Source: CAVSUZ01 sp963834715 (lineage in GTDB: Bacteria; Pseudomonadota; Alphaproteobacteria; Acetobacterales; Acetobacteraceae). Taken from it: DNA of 64,000 nt. How positions within the stretch are numbered: the first letter of the stretch is position 1; each line of letters starts with the position of its first letter. Where the stretch lies: positions 1,116,001 through 1,180,000 of the forward strand of contig CAWIDE010000006.1 in the NCBI GenBank assembly GCA_963834715.1, written 5' to 3'. The notes beneath the pieces were generated by a model. That model did no database searches, was not told the origin of the DNA, and saw only the letters and a list, made by a program, of their open reading frames with translations. The translations under genes and the position numbers were made by a program. Shown here one piece after another: positions 18,903 to 26,474 of the stretch.

Positions 18903-18920
18903 CGGGGTCGTGCGACCCCG
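18903..18920 (-). terminator. Perfect 8-bp hairpin downstream of the small secreted peptide gene
   Basis: CGGGGTCG and CGACCCCG form an 8-bp perfect stem with a two-base centre, 28 bases beyond the stop of the 42-residue peptide gene. There is no clear T-run after it on the minus strand, so it may stabilise the 3' end rather than terminate on its own. Confidence 0.45.
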
Positions 18921-18948
18921 CACCCTTCTGCCAAACGATGGTGTGGTG

Positions 18949-19077
18949 TTAGTTGTTGGCCTCGTGGTAATAGCCGTAACCATTCTGGGCATTGCCCCAG
19001 CCGTTATCGGCAGCAAATGCGGCGGAGCCGAAAGCCAGAGCGAAGGCCAGACTGGCTGCAGCGATAAAGTAACGCAT
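18949..19077 (-). CDS. Small secreted peptide, 42 residues
   Basis: A very small gene with an ATG at 19077, a perfect AGGAGG six bases upstream and a TAA at 18949-18951. The 42-residue product has a textbook signal peptide (MRYFIAAASLAFALAFGSAA, cleavage after AFA). The mature peptide is only about 20 residues, beginning ADNGWGNAQNGYGYYH and rich in Gly, Asn, Tyr and Trp. No family is recognised. A strong ribosome-binding site, a signal peptide and a downstream hairpin make it a real gene rather than a chance frame. It is divergent from nothing obvious and lies between the ABC operon and prpE. Confidence 0.75.
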   Translation of the reverse strand: MRYFIAAASLAFALAFGSAAFAADNGWGNAQNGYGYYHEANN

Positions 19078-19216
19078 GATGCGCCTCCTATGCGTTGTCG
19101 AAGACCCATCGTCGGGGCCTTCTGTTGGGTCCGCAGATGGGCCTGGGAGGGCGGGTCGATAATCACGGCGCCTGGCACAACCCCTATGCGAAAAGCGACG
19201 AAATTCGGGGCTTGAA

Positions 19217-19262
19217 CCCTCACCCGGCGCTTTGCGCCGACCTCTCCCGCAAGCGGAAGAGG
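19217..19262. repeat. Dispersed palindromic repeat (ACCCTCACCC family), copy 1
   Basis: Starts ACCCTCACCC, contains the small stem GGCGC-TTT-GCGCC, and ends with CCTCTCCCGC facing GCGGAAGAGG. Near-identical elements occur at 36844-36895, and a degenerate one at about 55303-55360. It lies just downstream of the prpE stop and resembles the extragenic palindromes common in alphaproteobacteria. Confidence 0.8.
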
Positions 19263-19267
19263 TTTCT

Positions 19268-21154
19268 TTAGTCAGCCACCGAGAGGATATCCCGCACTTC
19301 GTCGAGGGCCGCGGGGTCCTCGATGGTGGCGGGAACCGGCGGGGTCTCGCCGTTGGCGATGCGGCGGATGGTGCCGCGGAGGATCTTGCCGGAGCGGGTT
19401 TTGGGCAGGCGCGGGACGATCAGGGCCTGCTTGAAGGACGCGACAGGGCCGACGCGGTCACGGATCAGGTCGACAAGCTCGGCGCTGATGTCGGGCGCGG
19501 GGCGGGTAACGCCGGCCTTGAGCACTGCGAGGCCGATCGGCACCTCGCCCTTCAATTCGTCGCGCACGCCGAGCACGGCACATTCGGCGACATCGGGGTG
19601 GGAGGCGAGAACCTCCTCCATGGCGCCGGTGGAAAGGCGGTGGCCGGCGGTGTTGATGATGTCGTCGGTGCGGCCCATGACCCAGACGTCACCGTCGGCA
19701 TCGATACTGCCGGCATCGCCGGTGCGATACCACCCGGGGAAGTCGGCGAGGTACGCACGTCGGTAGCCTTCGTCGTCCTCCCAGAGGGTGGGGGCGCAGC
19801 CGGGGGGCAGAGGCAGGCGAAGGGCGAGATTGCCAATCTCGCCGGGGGGCAGAGCATGGCCGGCGTCATCGACGGCGTGCAGGTCGTAGCCGGGAGCCGG
19901 GCGGCCACCAGAGCCCGGCTTGAACGGGAACAGGCCATATTCGCGGCAGCCGGCCGTGATCGGCCAGCCGGTTTCGGTCTGCCACCAGTGATCGACGATG
20001 GGGATGCGGAGGTGTTCGGAGGCCCAGATGGCGGTGGGAGGATCGCAGCGCTCGCCGGCGAGATAGAGGGCTTCGAGCGCGGAGATATCGTGTTTGCGTA
20101 TGAAATTACCCTCGGGGTCCTGCTGCTTGATGGCGCGAAATGCGGTGGGGGCGGTGAACAGGACCTTCGGGCGGTGGGTTGCGATGACGCGCCAGAAGGC
20201 TCCGGCGTCAGGGGTGCCGACGGGCTTGCCTTCGTACATGATGCTGGTGCAGCCGCGGAGCAGCGGGGCATAGACGATGTAGGAATGTCCGACGACCCAG
20301 CCGACGTCGGAGGCAGTCCAGAAGATGTCGCCGGCATCCAGTCCGTAGATCATCTTCATGGAGTTCCACAGGGCGACGGCGTGGCCGCCATTGTCACGAA
20401 CGATACCTTTTGGGCGGCCCGTCGTGCCGGAGGTGTAGAGAATATAGAGCGGATCGGTGGCGGCGACCGAGACCGGATCGGCGGGGGTGGCGGCAGCTTC
20501 GGCCTCGGCGAAGTCTTCGTCGCGGCCGGGGGTGAGGTCGGCGCGGGCGGCCTCGCGCTGGAGGATCAGGCAGCGTTCCGGCTTGTGGGGGGAGATGCCG
20601 ATGGCGGCGTCGAGCAGGGGCTTGTAGGGGACGACGCGGCCGGGCTCGAGGCCGCAGGAGGCGGAGAGGATCAGCTTGGGTTTGGCGTCGGCGATGCGGG
20701 AGGCAAGCTCGGCGGCGGCGAAGCCTCCGAACACGACGGAGTGGATGGCGCCGATCCGGGCGCAGGCGAGCATGGCAATGGCGGCTTCCGGCACCATGGG
20801 CATGTAGATGATCACGCGGTCGTCGCGGCGGACGCCCCGGGCGGTGAGAGCGCCGGCGAGTTTGGCGGTGCGCGCGAGAAGCTGGGCGTAGGTGAAGCGC
20901 TCGATCCGGTTGGTCATAGCGCTGTCCCAGATCAGGGCGGGCTGGTCGGCGCGGCCGGCGGCGACGTGGCGGTCGAGGCAGTTGGCGCAGGTGTTGAGGG
21001 CGGCGCCGGGGAACCAATGGCCGAAGGGGCCGCGGGAGGGGTCGAACACGCGGTCCCAGCGGCGGGTCCAGGTGATGCCCTCGGCTTTGTTGGCCCAGAA
21101 GGAGTTGGGGTCGTGGAGGGCGGCGGTGGAGGCGGAGGTGTAGAGCGAGGACAT
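19268..21154 (-). CDS. prpE: Propionyl-CoA synthetase-like acyl-CoA synthetase
   Basis: A 628-residue AMP-forming acyl-CoA synthetase of the acetate/propionate group. The N-terminal SFWANKAEGITWTRRWDRVF is the acetyl-CoA-synthetase N-domain. The P-loop-like motif is YILYTSGTTGRPKGIVRDNG. ATP and acyl-site segments are TASDVGWVVGHSYIVYAPLL, DHWWQTETGWPI and YRTGDAGSIDADGDVWVMGR. The acylation Lys lies in PKTRSGKILRGTIR near the C-terminus. Overall pattern and length fit PrpE better than Acs (about 650 residues), but acetate or other short acids cannot be excluded. No other propionate gene is nearby. Confidence 0.88.
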   Translation of the reverse strand: MSSLYTSASTAALHDPNSFWANKAEGITWTRRWDRVFDPSRGPFGHWFPGAALNTCANCLDRHVAAGRADQPALIWDSAMTNRIERFTYAQLLARTAKLAGALTARGVRRDDRVIIYMPMVPEAAIAMLACARIGAIHSVVFGGFAAAELASRIADAKPKLILSASCGLEPGRVVPYKPLLDAAIGISPHKPERCLILQREAARADLTPGRDEDFAEAEAAATPADPVSVAATDPLYILYTSGTTGRPKGIVRDNGGHAVALWNSMKMIYGLDAGDIFWTASDVGWVVGHSYIVYAPLLRGCTSIMYEGKPVGTPDAGAFWRVIATHRPKVLFTAPTAFRAIKQQDPEGNFIRKHDISALEALYLAGERCDPPTAIWASEHLRIPIVDHWWQTETGWPITAGCREYGLFPFKPGSGGRPAPGYDLHAVDDAGHALPPGEIGNLALRLPLPPGCAPTLWEDDEGYRRAYLADFPGWYRTGDAGSIDADGDVWVMGRTDDIINTAGHRLSTGAMEEVLASHPDVAECAVLGVRDELKGEVPIGLAVLKAGVTRPAPDISAELVDLIRDRVGPVASFKQALIVPRLPKTRSGKILRGTIRRIANGETPPVPATIEDPAALDEVRDILSVAD

Positions 21155-21241
21155 TGGACGTTCCTTTTGCGGGGAGATTGCGCCGGCTGCTCGTGGGGTG
21201 CAAAGGGGATCGGCGGAGCACCCCTTCTCGAGGAGGTGGTT

Positions 21242-22150
21242 ATGACCGAAATCGCCCGGGTAGATGCGTGGCCTCGGTTACCGCTCGACGAATGGCGGGA
21301 CACATACGCAACGCTGCATATGTGGACGCAGGTAGTCGGGAAGGTTCGGCTGGCTCAGGCGCCGCTTATCAATCACTGGTGGCAGGTGCCGCTTTATGTC
21401 ACGTGTCGCGGATTGACGACCTCGCCGATCCCTTATGGATCACATGCTTTCCAGATCGATTTCGATTTCACCGATCATCGCTTGCTGATCCAGACAAGCG
21501 ATGGCACGACGGAGTCGTTGCAGCTACGGCCGCAAACCGTCGCCGACTTTCATGCGGAAGTCATCGGCCGATTGCGGTCACTTGGGCTGGAAATCCGCAT
21601 CTGGAGTATGCCGGTCGAGATCGAGAATCCGATCCGGTTCGAGGCGGATCACGAGCATGGTGCTTATGACCCGGATTCTGTCCACCGCTTCTGGCGCATC
21701 CTGGTACAGCTTGATCGTGTATTCACGGCATTTCGGGCGCGCTTCATCGGTAAGGTCAGCCCGGTGCATTTCTTCTGGGGCAGCTTCGACATGGCGGTGA
21801 CGCGCTTTTCTGGACGTCCCGCGCCTGTGCAGCCGAACGCCGATCGTGTGACGCGCGAAGCTTATTCGCATGAGGTCAGTAGTTGCGGGTTCTGGCCGGG
21901 GGACAGGTGGATAAAAGAACCGGCGTTCTACTCCTATGCGGCTCCGCAGCCGGCGGGGTTTGCCGAGGCGCCGGTTCGGCCGGGCGCAGCGTTCTACAGC
22001 CAAGAGATGGGCGAGTTCATCCTGCCATACGAAGCGATCCGCCAATCAGACGGCCCGGATGCGATGCTGCTGGAGTTCCTGCAGAGCACGTACGAAGCGG
22101 CTGCAAATCTCGGGGGCTGGGACCGGGCAGCTCTGGAGCGCGCGTCATGA
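21242..22150 (+). CDS. DUF5996 family protein
   Basis: A 302-residue protein matching the DUF5996 pattern: LPLDEWRDTYATLHMWTQVV, INHWWQVPLYVTCRGLTTSP, SHAFQIDFDFTDHRLLIQTS, HFFWGSFDMAVTRFSGRPAP and EAYSHEVSSCGFWPGD. No signal peptide or membrane helix is seen, so it is presumably cytosolic. Function in the family is unknown to me. ATG 21242 has GAGGAGG about six bases upstream. The frame is open far upstream, but that part is antisense to prpE and is rejected. The stop overlaps the next gene (ATGA), suggesting co-translation with the dioxygenase/esterase fusion. Confidence 0.85.
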   Translation: MTEIARVDAWPRLPLDEWRDTYATLHMWTQVVGKVRLAQAPLINHWWQVPLYVTCRGLTTSPIPYGSHAFQIDFDFTDHRLLIQTSDGTTESLQLRPQTVADFHAEVIGRLRSLGLEIRIWSMPVEIENPIRFEADHEHGAYDPDSVHRFWRILVQLDRVFTAFRARFIGKVSPVHFFWGSFDMAVTRFSGRPAPVQPNADRVTREAYSHEVSSCGFWPGDRWIKEPAFYSYAAPQPAGFAEAPVRPGAAFYSQEMGEFILPYEAIRQSDGPDAMLLEFLQSTYEAAANLGGWDRAALERAS

Positions 22151-23760
22151 AGCCGTCGCGTGGCATCCATCACATCACGGCGCTCGCTGATGACCCGGCG
22201 GAGAACGTTGCTTTCTATACGGGTACGCTCGGGCTTCGGCTGGTCAAACGGACGGTCAATTTCGATGACCCTGGAACCTGGCACCTTTATTACGGCGACG
22301 AGGCGGGCCGGCCGGGCACGATCCTTACCTTCTTTCCGTTTCCGGGTATTCGTGCCGGCCGGCACGGGACGGGGCAGGCGGTCGAGATTGGTTTTGCGAT
22401 CCCGCGTCCAGCGCTGGGTTACTGGTTGGGGCGGCTGACGGAGAAGCGCATAGAGTTCGAAGGTCCGTTCGACCGTTTCGGTGAACGCGTGGTTCGCTTC
22501 AAAGACCCGGAGGGCTTGCAGCTCGAGCTGATTACGGACGAAAAAGCTGTTTGCCGTGAGGGCTGGAAGGGCGCGGGTATTGAGGCCGAGTACGCACTGC
22601 GTGGCTTTCATAGTGTGACGCTCTGGGAGCAGGGGTATGAACGGACTGCGAAGCTGTTGTCGGAGCATCTTGGCTTTGTGTCTGTTGGGCAGGAGGAAAG
22701 CCGGTTCCGCTTCGCGGTTCCGGGCGGCGATGCGCCGGGCGGAGTGGTCGATATCCGCTGCATTCCCGGTTTCTGGTCCGGCGCAATGGGGGGCGGGACC
22801 GTTCACCACGTGGCGTTCCGTGCGGCGGATGATGGCGATCAAGGGGAGATGCGCGAGGGGCTGATTGCCGAGGGGTTGGATGTCACGCCTGTGTTGGATC
22901 GCAATTACTTCCACTCGGTTTACTTCCGCGAGCCCGGCGGTGTGCTGTTCGAAATTGCCACCGATCCGCCCGGCTTTGCGGTCGATGAGCCGCTTGCGAG
23001 CTTGGGGACGACACTGAAGCTGCCATCGTGGCTGGAAGGGCGCCGTGAAACTATCGAGCGTGTTCTGCCTTCGCTAGGACAGGCGCAGGAGGATGCATTC
23101 GCCTACCGCTTCGTGCCGGCGGGTGTCGGGGGACCGCCGTTCGGGCTGGTGTTGCTGCATGGGACCGGGGGCGATGAGAATGATTTAGTTCCTTTGGGCG
23201 AAGCGGTTGCGTCCGGCGCCGCGCTTTTGAGTCCGCGCGGGCGCGTGCTCGAGGGTGGCAGTCCGAGGTTCTTTCGGCGGCTAGCCGAGGGTGTATTCGA
23301 TGTGGAGGATCTGCACGGGCGCGCGGACGAGCTTGCGGATTTCGTGCTGCGGGCGGCGGAGCGATATAAGATGGACCGGTCGCGGCTGTTTGCGCTCGGC
23401 TATTCGAATGGCGCTAACATCGCCAGCGCGACAATGCTGCTGCGCCCGGAGGTGTTTGCAGGGGCGGTGCTGTTGCGGCCGATGATGGTTCCGATCGGGA
23501 ACAGCGAACCAGGTGGCCTGCAGGGTCGGTCGGTGCTTCTTCTATCAGGCCGGTCCGATCCGATCGTGCCACAGGAGCAACCGGCTGAGCTGGCTTCGTT
23601 GCTCGGCCGAGCAGGGACGGCTGTCGATTTGGAGTGGGTGCGGGCTGGCCACCAGATTACGGAAGGTGAGGTGGCGAAGATTGCAACGTGGTTACAGGAG
23701 CATGCGGTTTCGAGGCCGGCGGCGGAGGCGGCAGTGCGGAACGTGCGGGGGGAGGGGTAG
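22147..23760 (+). CDS. Fused ring-cleaving VOC dioxygenase and MhqD-like carboxylesterase
   Basis: A 537-residue two-part protein. Residues 1 to about 300 hold a double VOC module of the MhqO/glyoxalase-type ring-cleaving dioxygenases (GIHHITALADDPAENVAFYT, FDDPGTWHLYYGDEAGRPGT, GGGTVHHVAFRAADDGDQ, YFREPGGVLFEIATDPPGFA), with the usual His/His/Glu metal ligands visible. From about residue 330 an alpha/beta hydrolase follows (FGLVLLHGTGGDENDLVPLG), with nucleophile Ser in LGYSNGANI, Asp in SGRSDPIVP and His in RAGHQITEG. In Bacillus the separate MhqO and MhqD proteins serve quinone and azo-compound resistance; here they are one polypeptide, so a linked step on hydroquinone-like substrates is inferred. 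Confidence 0.88.
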   Translation: MKPSRGIHHITALADDPAENVAFYTGTLGLRLVKRTVNFDDPGTWHLYYGDEAGRPGTILTFFPFPGIRAGRHGTGQAVEIGFAIPRPALGYWLGRLTEKRIEFEGPFDRFGERVVRFKDPEGLQLELITDEKAVCREGWKGAGIEAEYALRGFHSVTLWEQGYERTAKLLSEHLGFVSVGQEESRFRFAVPGGDAPGGVVDIRCIPGFWSGAMGGGTVHHVAFRAADDGDQGEMREGLIAEGLDVTPVLDRNYFHSVYFREPGGVLFEIATDPPGFAVDEPLASLGTTLKLPSWLEGRRETIERVLPSLGQAQEDAFAYRFVPAGVGGPPFGLVLLHGTGGDENDLVPLGEAVASGAALLSPRGRVLEGGSPRFFRRLAEGVFDVEDLHGRADELADFVLRAAERYKMDRSRLFALGYSNGANIASATMLLRPEVFAGAVLLRPMMVPIGNSEPGGLQGRSVLLLSGRSDPIVPQEQPAELASLLGRAGTAVDLEWVRAGHQITEGEVAKIATWLQEHAVSRPAAEAAVRNVRGEG

Positions 23761-24012
23761 ACCGCACGATTGGTCGCTCCATTGAGTTCGGGCCAGCTTT
23801 GGAGGGCCAATTCGTTGTTGCGACAATATCGAACCGTTGCAGGCCGAAGCACCTGCGAACACGTGCTAAAGAGGGGCGCGCTCTGAAGTGTTTCATAGTC
23901 CACGGGGCGCTTCGCTCGAGTATAGTTGCAAGTGAGTTGTCCGTTCGATTACCTTAGCCTCGCGCCAGTTGGCAGCATTCGCCGGGCCGCGCGAACCAGT
24001 GGGGGACCAGGT

Positions 24013-24479
24013 ATGGGCCGGAAATTAGGCCGCTTGTTCGCCGTGGCGCTGGTTGGCTGCAGCCCAGGACCCGCCCTCGCCCAGGGCACCGCGTCAGGCC
24101 CGCCGTTGCGGCGGAGGCAGGCGCCGCGGTGCCGATCACGGAAACGAGCGACAACGGCCGTGCGCAAGCGACGATCACGACCCTCACCCGCCGGCGAGAG
24201 GGGACCTCAGAGCTTCGGTTTTCAGCGAAGAACGTTTCGAACGAGGCTTTTAACGTTAGTAGAATTTTGTGGACCGGTAATATCAACCTTCTCGACCCAC
24301 GCAATCTCCAGCGCTACCGTGTCGTTAACGATCTTTACTCGAGCTTCGATGGCGACATAAACCCGGGCGGCGAGGTTCGGCTTTGGGCTCGGTTCGCAGG
24401 GCCGCCTGTAGGTGCCACTGAGGTGGAGGTGCTGCTGCCGGGCTTCATGCCAATCGAGGGCGTCCGGTTCAGCAAGTAG
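24013..24479 (+). pseudogene. Exported protein of unknown function with a frameshift
   Basis: ATG 24013, with GGGGGA upstream, starts a signal peptide (RKLGRLFAVALVGCSPGPALAQ). About 25 codons later the good coding frame switches by one base: the downstream frame, from roughly 24100, reads PAVAAEAGAAVPITETSDNG and continues to LLPGFMPIEGVRFSK at 24479. Total length is one base short of a multiple of three, so a single-base loss around 24090-24110 joins both halves into an exported protein of about 155 residues. The C-terminal part looks like a small beta-rich domain (LRFSAKNVSNEAFNVSRILW). It lies 150 bases before the EACC1/caspase pair and may belong to the same island. Alternatively a GTG at 24129 starts a shorter protein. 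Confidence 0.5.
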
Positions 24480-24631
24480 GCGCGCGCCCGGTGCATCAAC
24501 TCGTGGCCGACTTCTGCAGTCGGCCCGCGTGCCAACTGCGGAAGCTATGGTACGCGGCCGCAAGACCAATGTTTCACGACGCATGTAGCTCGCCTGAAAC
24601 TCAAACCAGAATGCCGCATAAGGGGGCAGAT

Positions 24632-24982
24632 ATGAGCGACACGCTGGAGCTTCGCCTCACTTTACGGGCAGAAGACGTCGGTACCTCCACACGCCAAGCG
24701 CAGGCCCTCGAACGTCTGCTGCTGGAAAAGGGCCCCCCGGCGGAAATCCGCCGCGTGAGAACTGACCAGACCACGATGGACGGCGGAGCTACGCTGGCAG
24801 TAATACTGGCCTCACCTGTTCTGCTGGCGCTAGCGCAGTCGCTCCGCGCGTTCCTGGAGCGGTACCGGTCCTCGGAGATCATCATCACCGACCCAAAGGG
24901 CATAGTGGTGACGAAGAACGTCTCGGCTCACAACGTCTCGGAGCTGATAGCTGTCTTCCAGCAGATGCGGGATCGTGCCTAA
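24632..24982 (+). CDS. EACC1-like effector-associated small protein
   Basis: A 116-residue protein. ATG 24632 follows AGGGGGC; an in-frame ATG at 24611 is weaker. The layout is a short N-terminal strand (TLELRLTLRAEDVG), a helix, a charged segment (PAEIRRVRTDQTTM), a Gly-started hydrophobic stretch (GGATLAVILASPVLLALAQS), then strands IIITDPKGIVVTKNVSAHN and a final helix. This is the pattern I know for EACC1 (effector-associated constant component 1), a partner encoded next to caspase-like, trypsin-like or other effectors in predicted bacterial conflict systems. The stop overlaps the caspase-like gene by eight bases, which supports a functional pair. The family call rests on pattern recognition, not a search. 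Confidence 0.65.
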   Translation: MSDTLELRLTLRAEDVGTSTRQAQALERLLLEKGPPAEIRRVRTDQTTMDGGATLAVILASPVLLALAQSLRAFLERYRSSEIIITDPKGIVVTKNVSAHNVSELIAVFQQMRDRA

Positions 24983-26297
24983 AAATCTGCCACAGCGCGA
25001 AACGACGCTCGCGCTGATATTTGGTGCGAGCCGGTGGCCAGACTGCCCAAAGTTCCAGGAAGCGCCTTCGTTTGCGCGATCCGCGGACGAGCTCACTAAG
25101 CTTCTGCGCGATCCTTCTGATCTCCCGTTTCGGAACATAAAGTTCCTATTTGACTCGTTCGATGATGTTTCCGAGCAATTGCGGTTAGCACGTGAATTTG
25201 TAGAGCGACGACGTCATGAAGGCGAGGAAGAAGGCCGAATTATTAGCGACCTGTTGCTCTTCTATATCGGCCATGGCGATTTCGATGGCGAGGCAAAGAA
25301 TTTCTATCTCTCCATCCGGCGAACTCGTGAAGAAACGCCATTACTGACCAGTATAACTGCCCATGAGCTTGGCAAGTGGGTGCGTCGCACAGCTCATGGC
25401 TTGCGTAGCTATTTGATCGTCGACTGCTGCTTCGCGGCGGCATTGCAGCATGGCTTTATGACGACCCCGCTTGCAGTAGCAGAGCTCAAGCTCAAAGCAG
25501 TGTTGCCCGACTTGCCTCTGTCGGCTGATGACAATGAGAGAGAGATTCCGGCGTCCGGGGTGGCGCTCCTTGCAGCAGCCGGTCTAAACGACCCGGCCCT
25601 TGCGCCACCTAATTGGCCCTACACTGCATTCACCGGAGCGCTGCTGGAGGCGCTGCATCACGGCGGCGAGACACTTCCTCGCTATCTTTCTCTGAGCGAC
25701 TTGCACTCGCTGATTCAGCGAATACTACCGCGGCGTTTTTCGGATGCCGCTATGCCTGAATTGCGGCCACTCCTGATGCCTCGGGGACGGATTGAGCTCG
25801 TGCCGCTCTTTCGCAACGCTGCTTTCGGTGACGAACCACCGCCACCGTCACCACCACCACCCCGACTCATACCTATTCTTCGCCGCCGATGGGGTATCGT
25901 CGCAAACCTCAAGCTAGCGGGAAACCGAGTGCCGCGAAAATATGTTGCGGTAGTCGTAGGGACGGTGACTTGCCTCGCCGTTACAGTAAGCTTTTTTCGT
26001 TTGGCCCCAAATCCTGTCCCGCGACCGATACCTGGGAAACAAATGATTCAAAATCCACAAATCGATGGTCGGCCTGTCGATATTTGTGCCGGCCACGACT
26101 GTTCAGAGAGGGGACAGTTAACGGCTGGGACAAAGGTCTGCATGCAATATGGGCTTGGACGAGCTACGAAGGTTGGCAACATTAGCGCAAGTGGGGAGGC
26201 AAGACATTGGGAAGGGCAACAGTGGGGATTGCGTAACACGACCAACATCTTTGATTGGATCGAATGCACCGATAAAGTCGGGACTGGGTCCCCATGA
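24975..26297 (+). CDS. Caspase-like (C14) protease with C-terminal transmembrane segment
   Basis: A 440-residue protein starting at a GTG inside the end of the EACC1-like gene. Residues 1-270 form a caspase/metacaspase-like p20-type fold: IFGASRWPDCPKF, FLFDSFDDVSEQLRLAREF, catalytic His100 in LLLFYIGHGD, and the Asp-Cys-Cys site at 150-152 (SYLIVDCCFAAAL), Cys152 being the expected nucleophile. A Pro-rich linker (DEPPPPSPPPP) precedes a single membrane helix (KYVAVVVGTVTCLAVTVSFF), followed by an outer domain of about 100 residues with Cys pairs (DICAGHDCSERG, KVCMQYG, WIECTDK). The order suggests a cytoplasmic protease tethered to the membrane with a small external sensor-like domain. Target unknown. 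Confidence 0.8.
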   Translation: MPKNLPQRETTLALIFGASRWPDCPKFQEAPSFARSADELTKLLRDPSDLPFRNIKFLFDSFDDVSEQLRLAREFVERRRHEGEEEGRIISDLLLFYIGHGDFDGEAKNFYLSIRRTREETPLLTSITAHELGKWVRRTAHGLRSYLIVDCCFAAALQHGFMTTPLAVAELKLKAVLPDLPLSADDNEREIPASGVALLAAAGLNDPALAPPNWPYTAFTGALLEALHHGGETLPRYLSLSDLHSLIQRILPRRFSDAAMPELRPLLMPRGRIELVPLFRNAAFGDEPPPPSPPPPRLIPILRRRWGIVANLKLAGNRVPRKYVAVVVGTVTCLAVTVSFFRLAPNPVPRPIPGKQMIQNPQIDGRPVDICAGHDCSERGQLTAGTKVCMQYGLGRATKVGNISASGEARHWEGQQWGLRNTTNIFDWIECTDKVGTGSP

Positions 26298-26474
26298 ATT
26301 GAGCTCATGACATCCGCTTCGTGCAGCGGCGCTTCGAGCTAGCCAGTCCGGCAAGAGCTCCGTTCACACAATTGGTCTTACGGCCAATAACGGCGCTATC
26401 GGCAAACACCTCTCATGAGACTCGGAATTGCCCAGTGACCGAAAGGCTGCAAGCCGCAGTGATGCGGTAGAGCT

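Noticed and set aside
19232..21241. 670-codon upstream part of the plus-strand frame ending in DUF5996
   Set aside because: Antisense to prpE and low complexity; a strong ribosome-binding site marks ATG 21242 as the real start.
24180..24209. Another copy of the ACCCTCACCC repeat
   Set aside because: Only the first 14 bases match and the stem half is absent; too weak to call.
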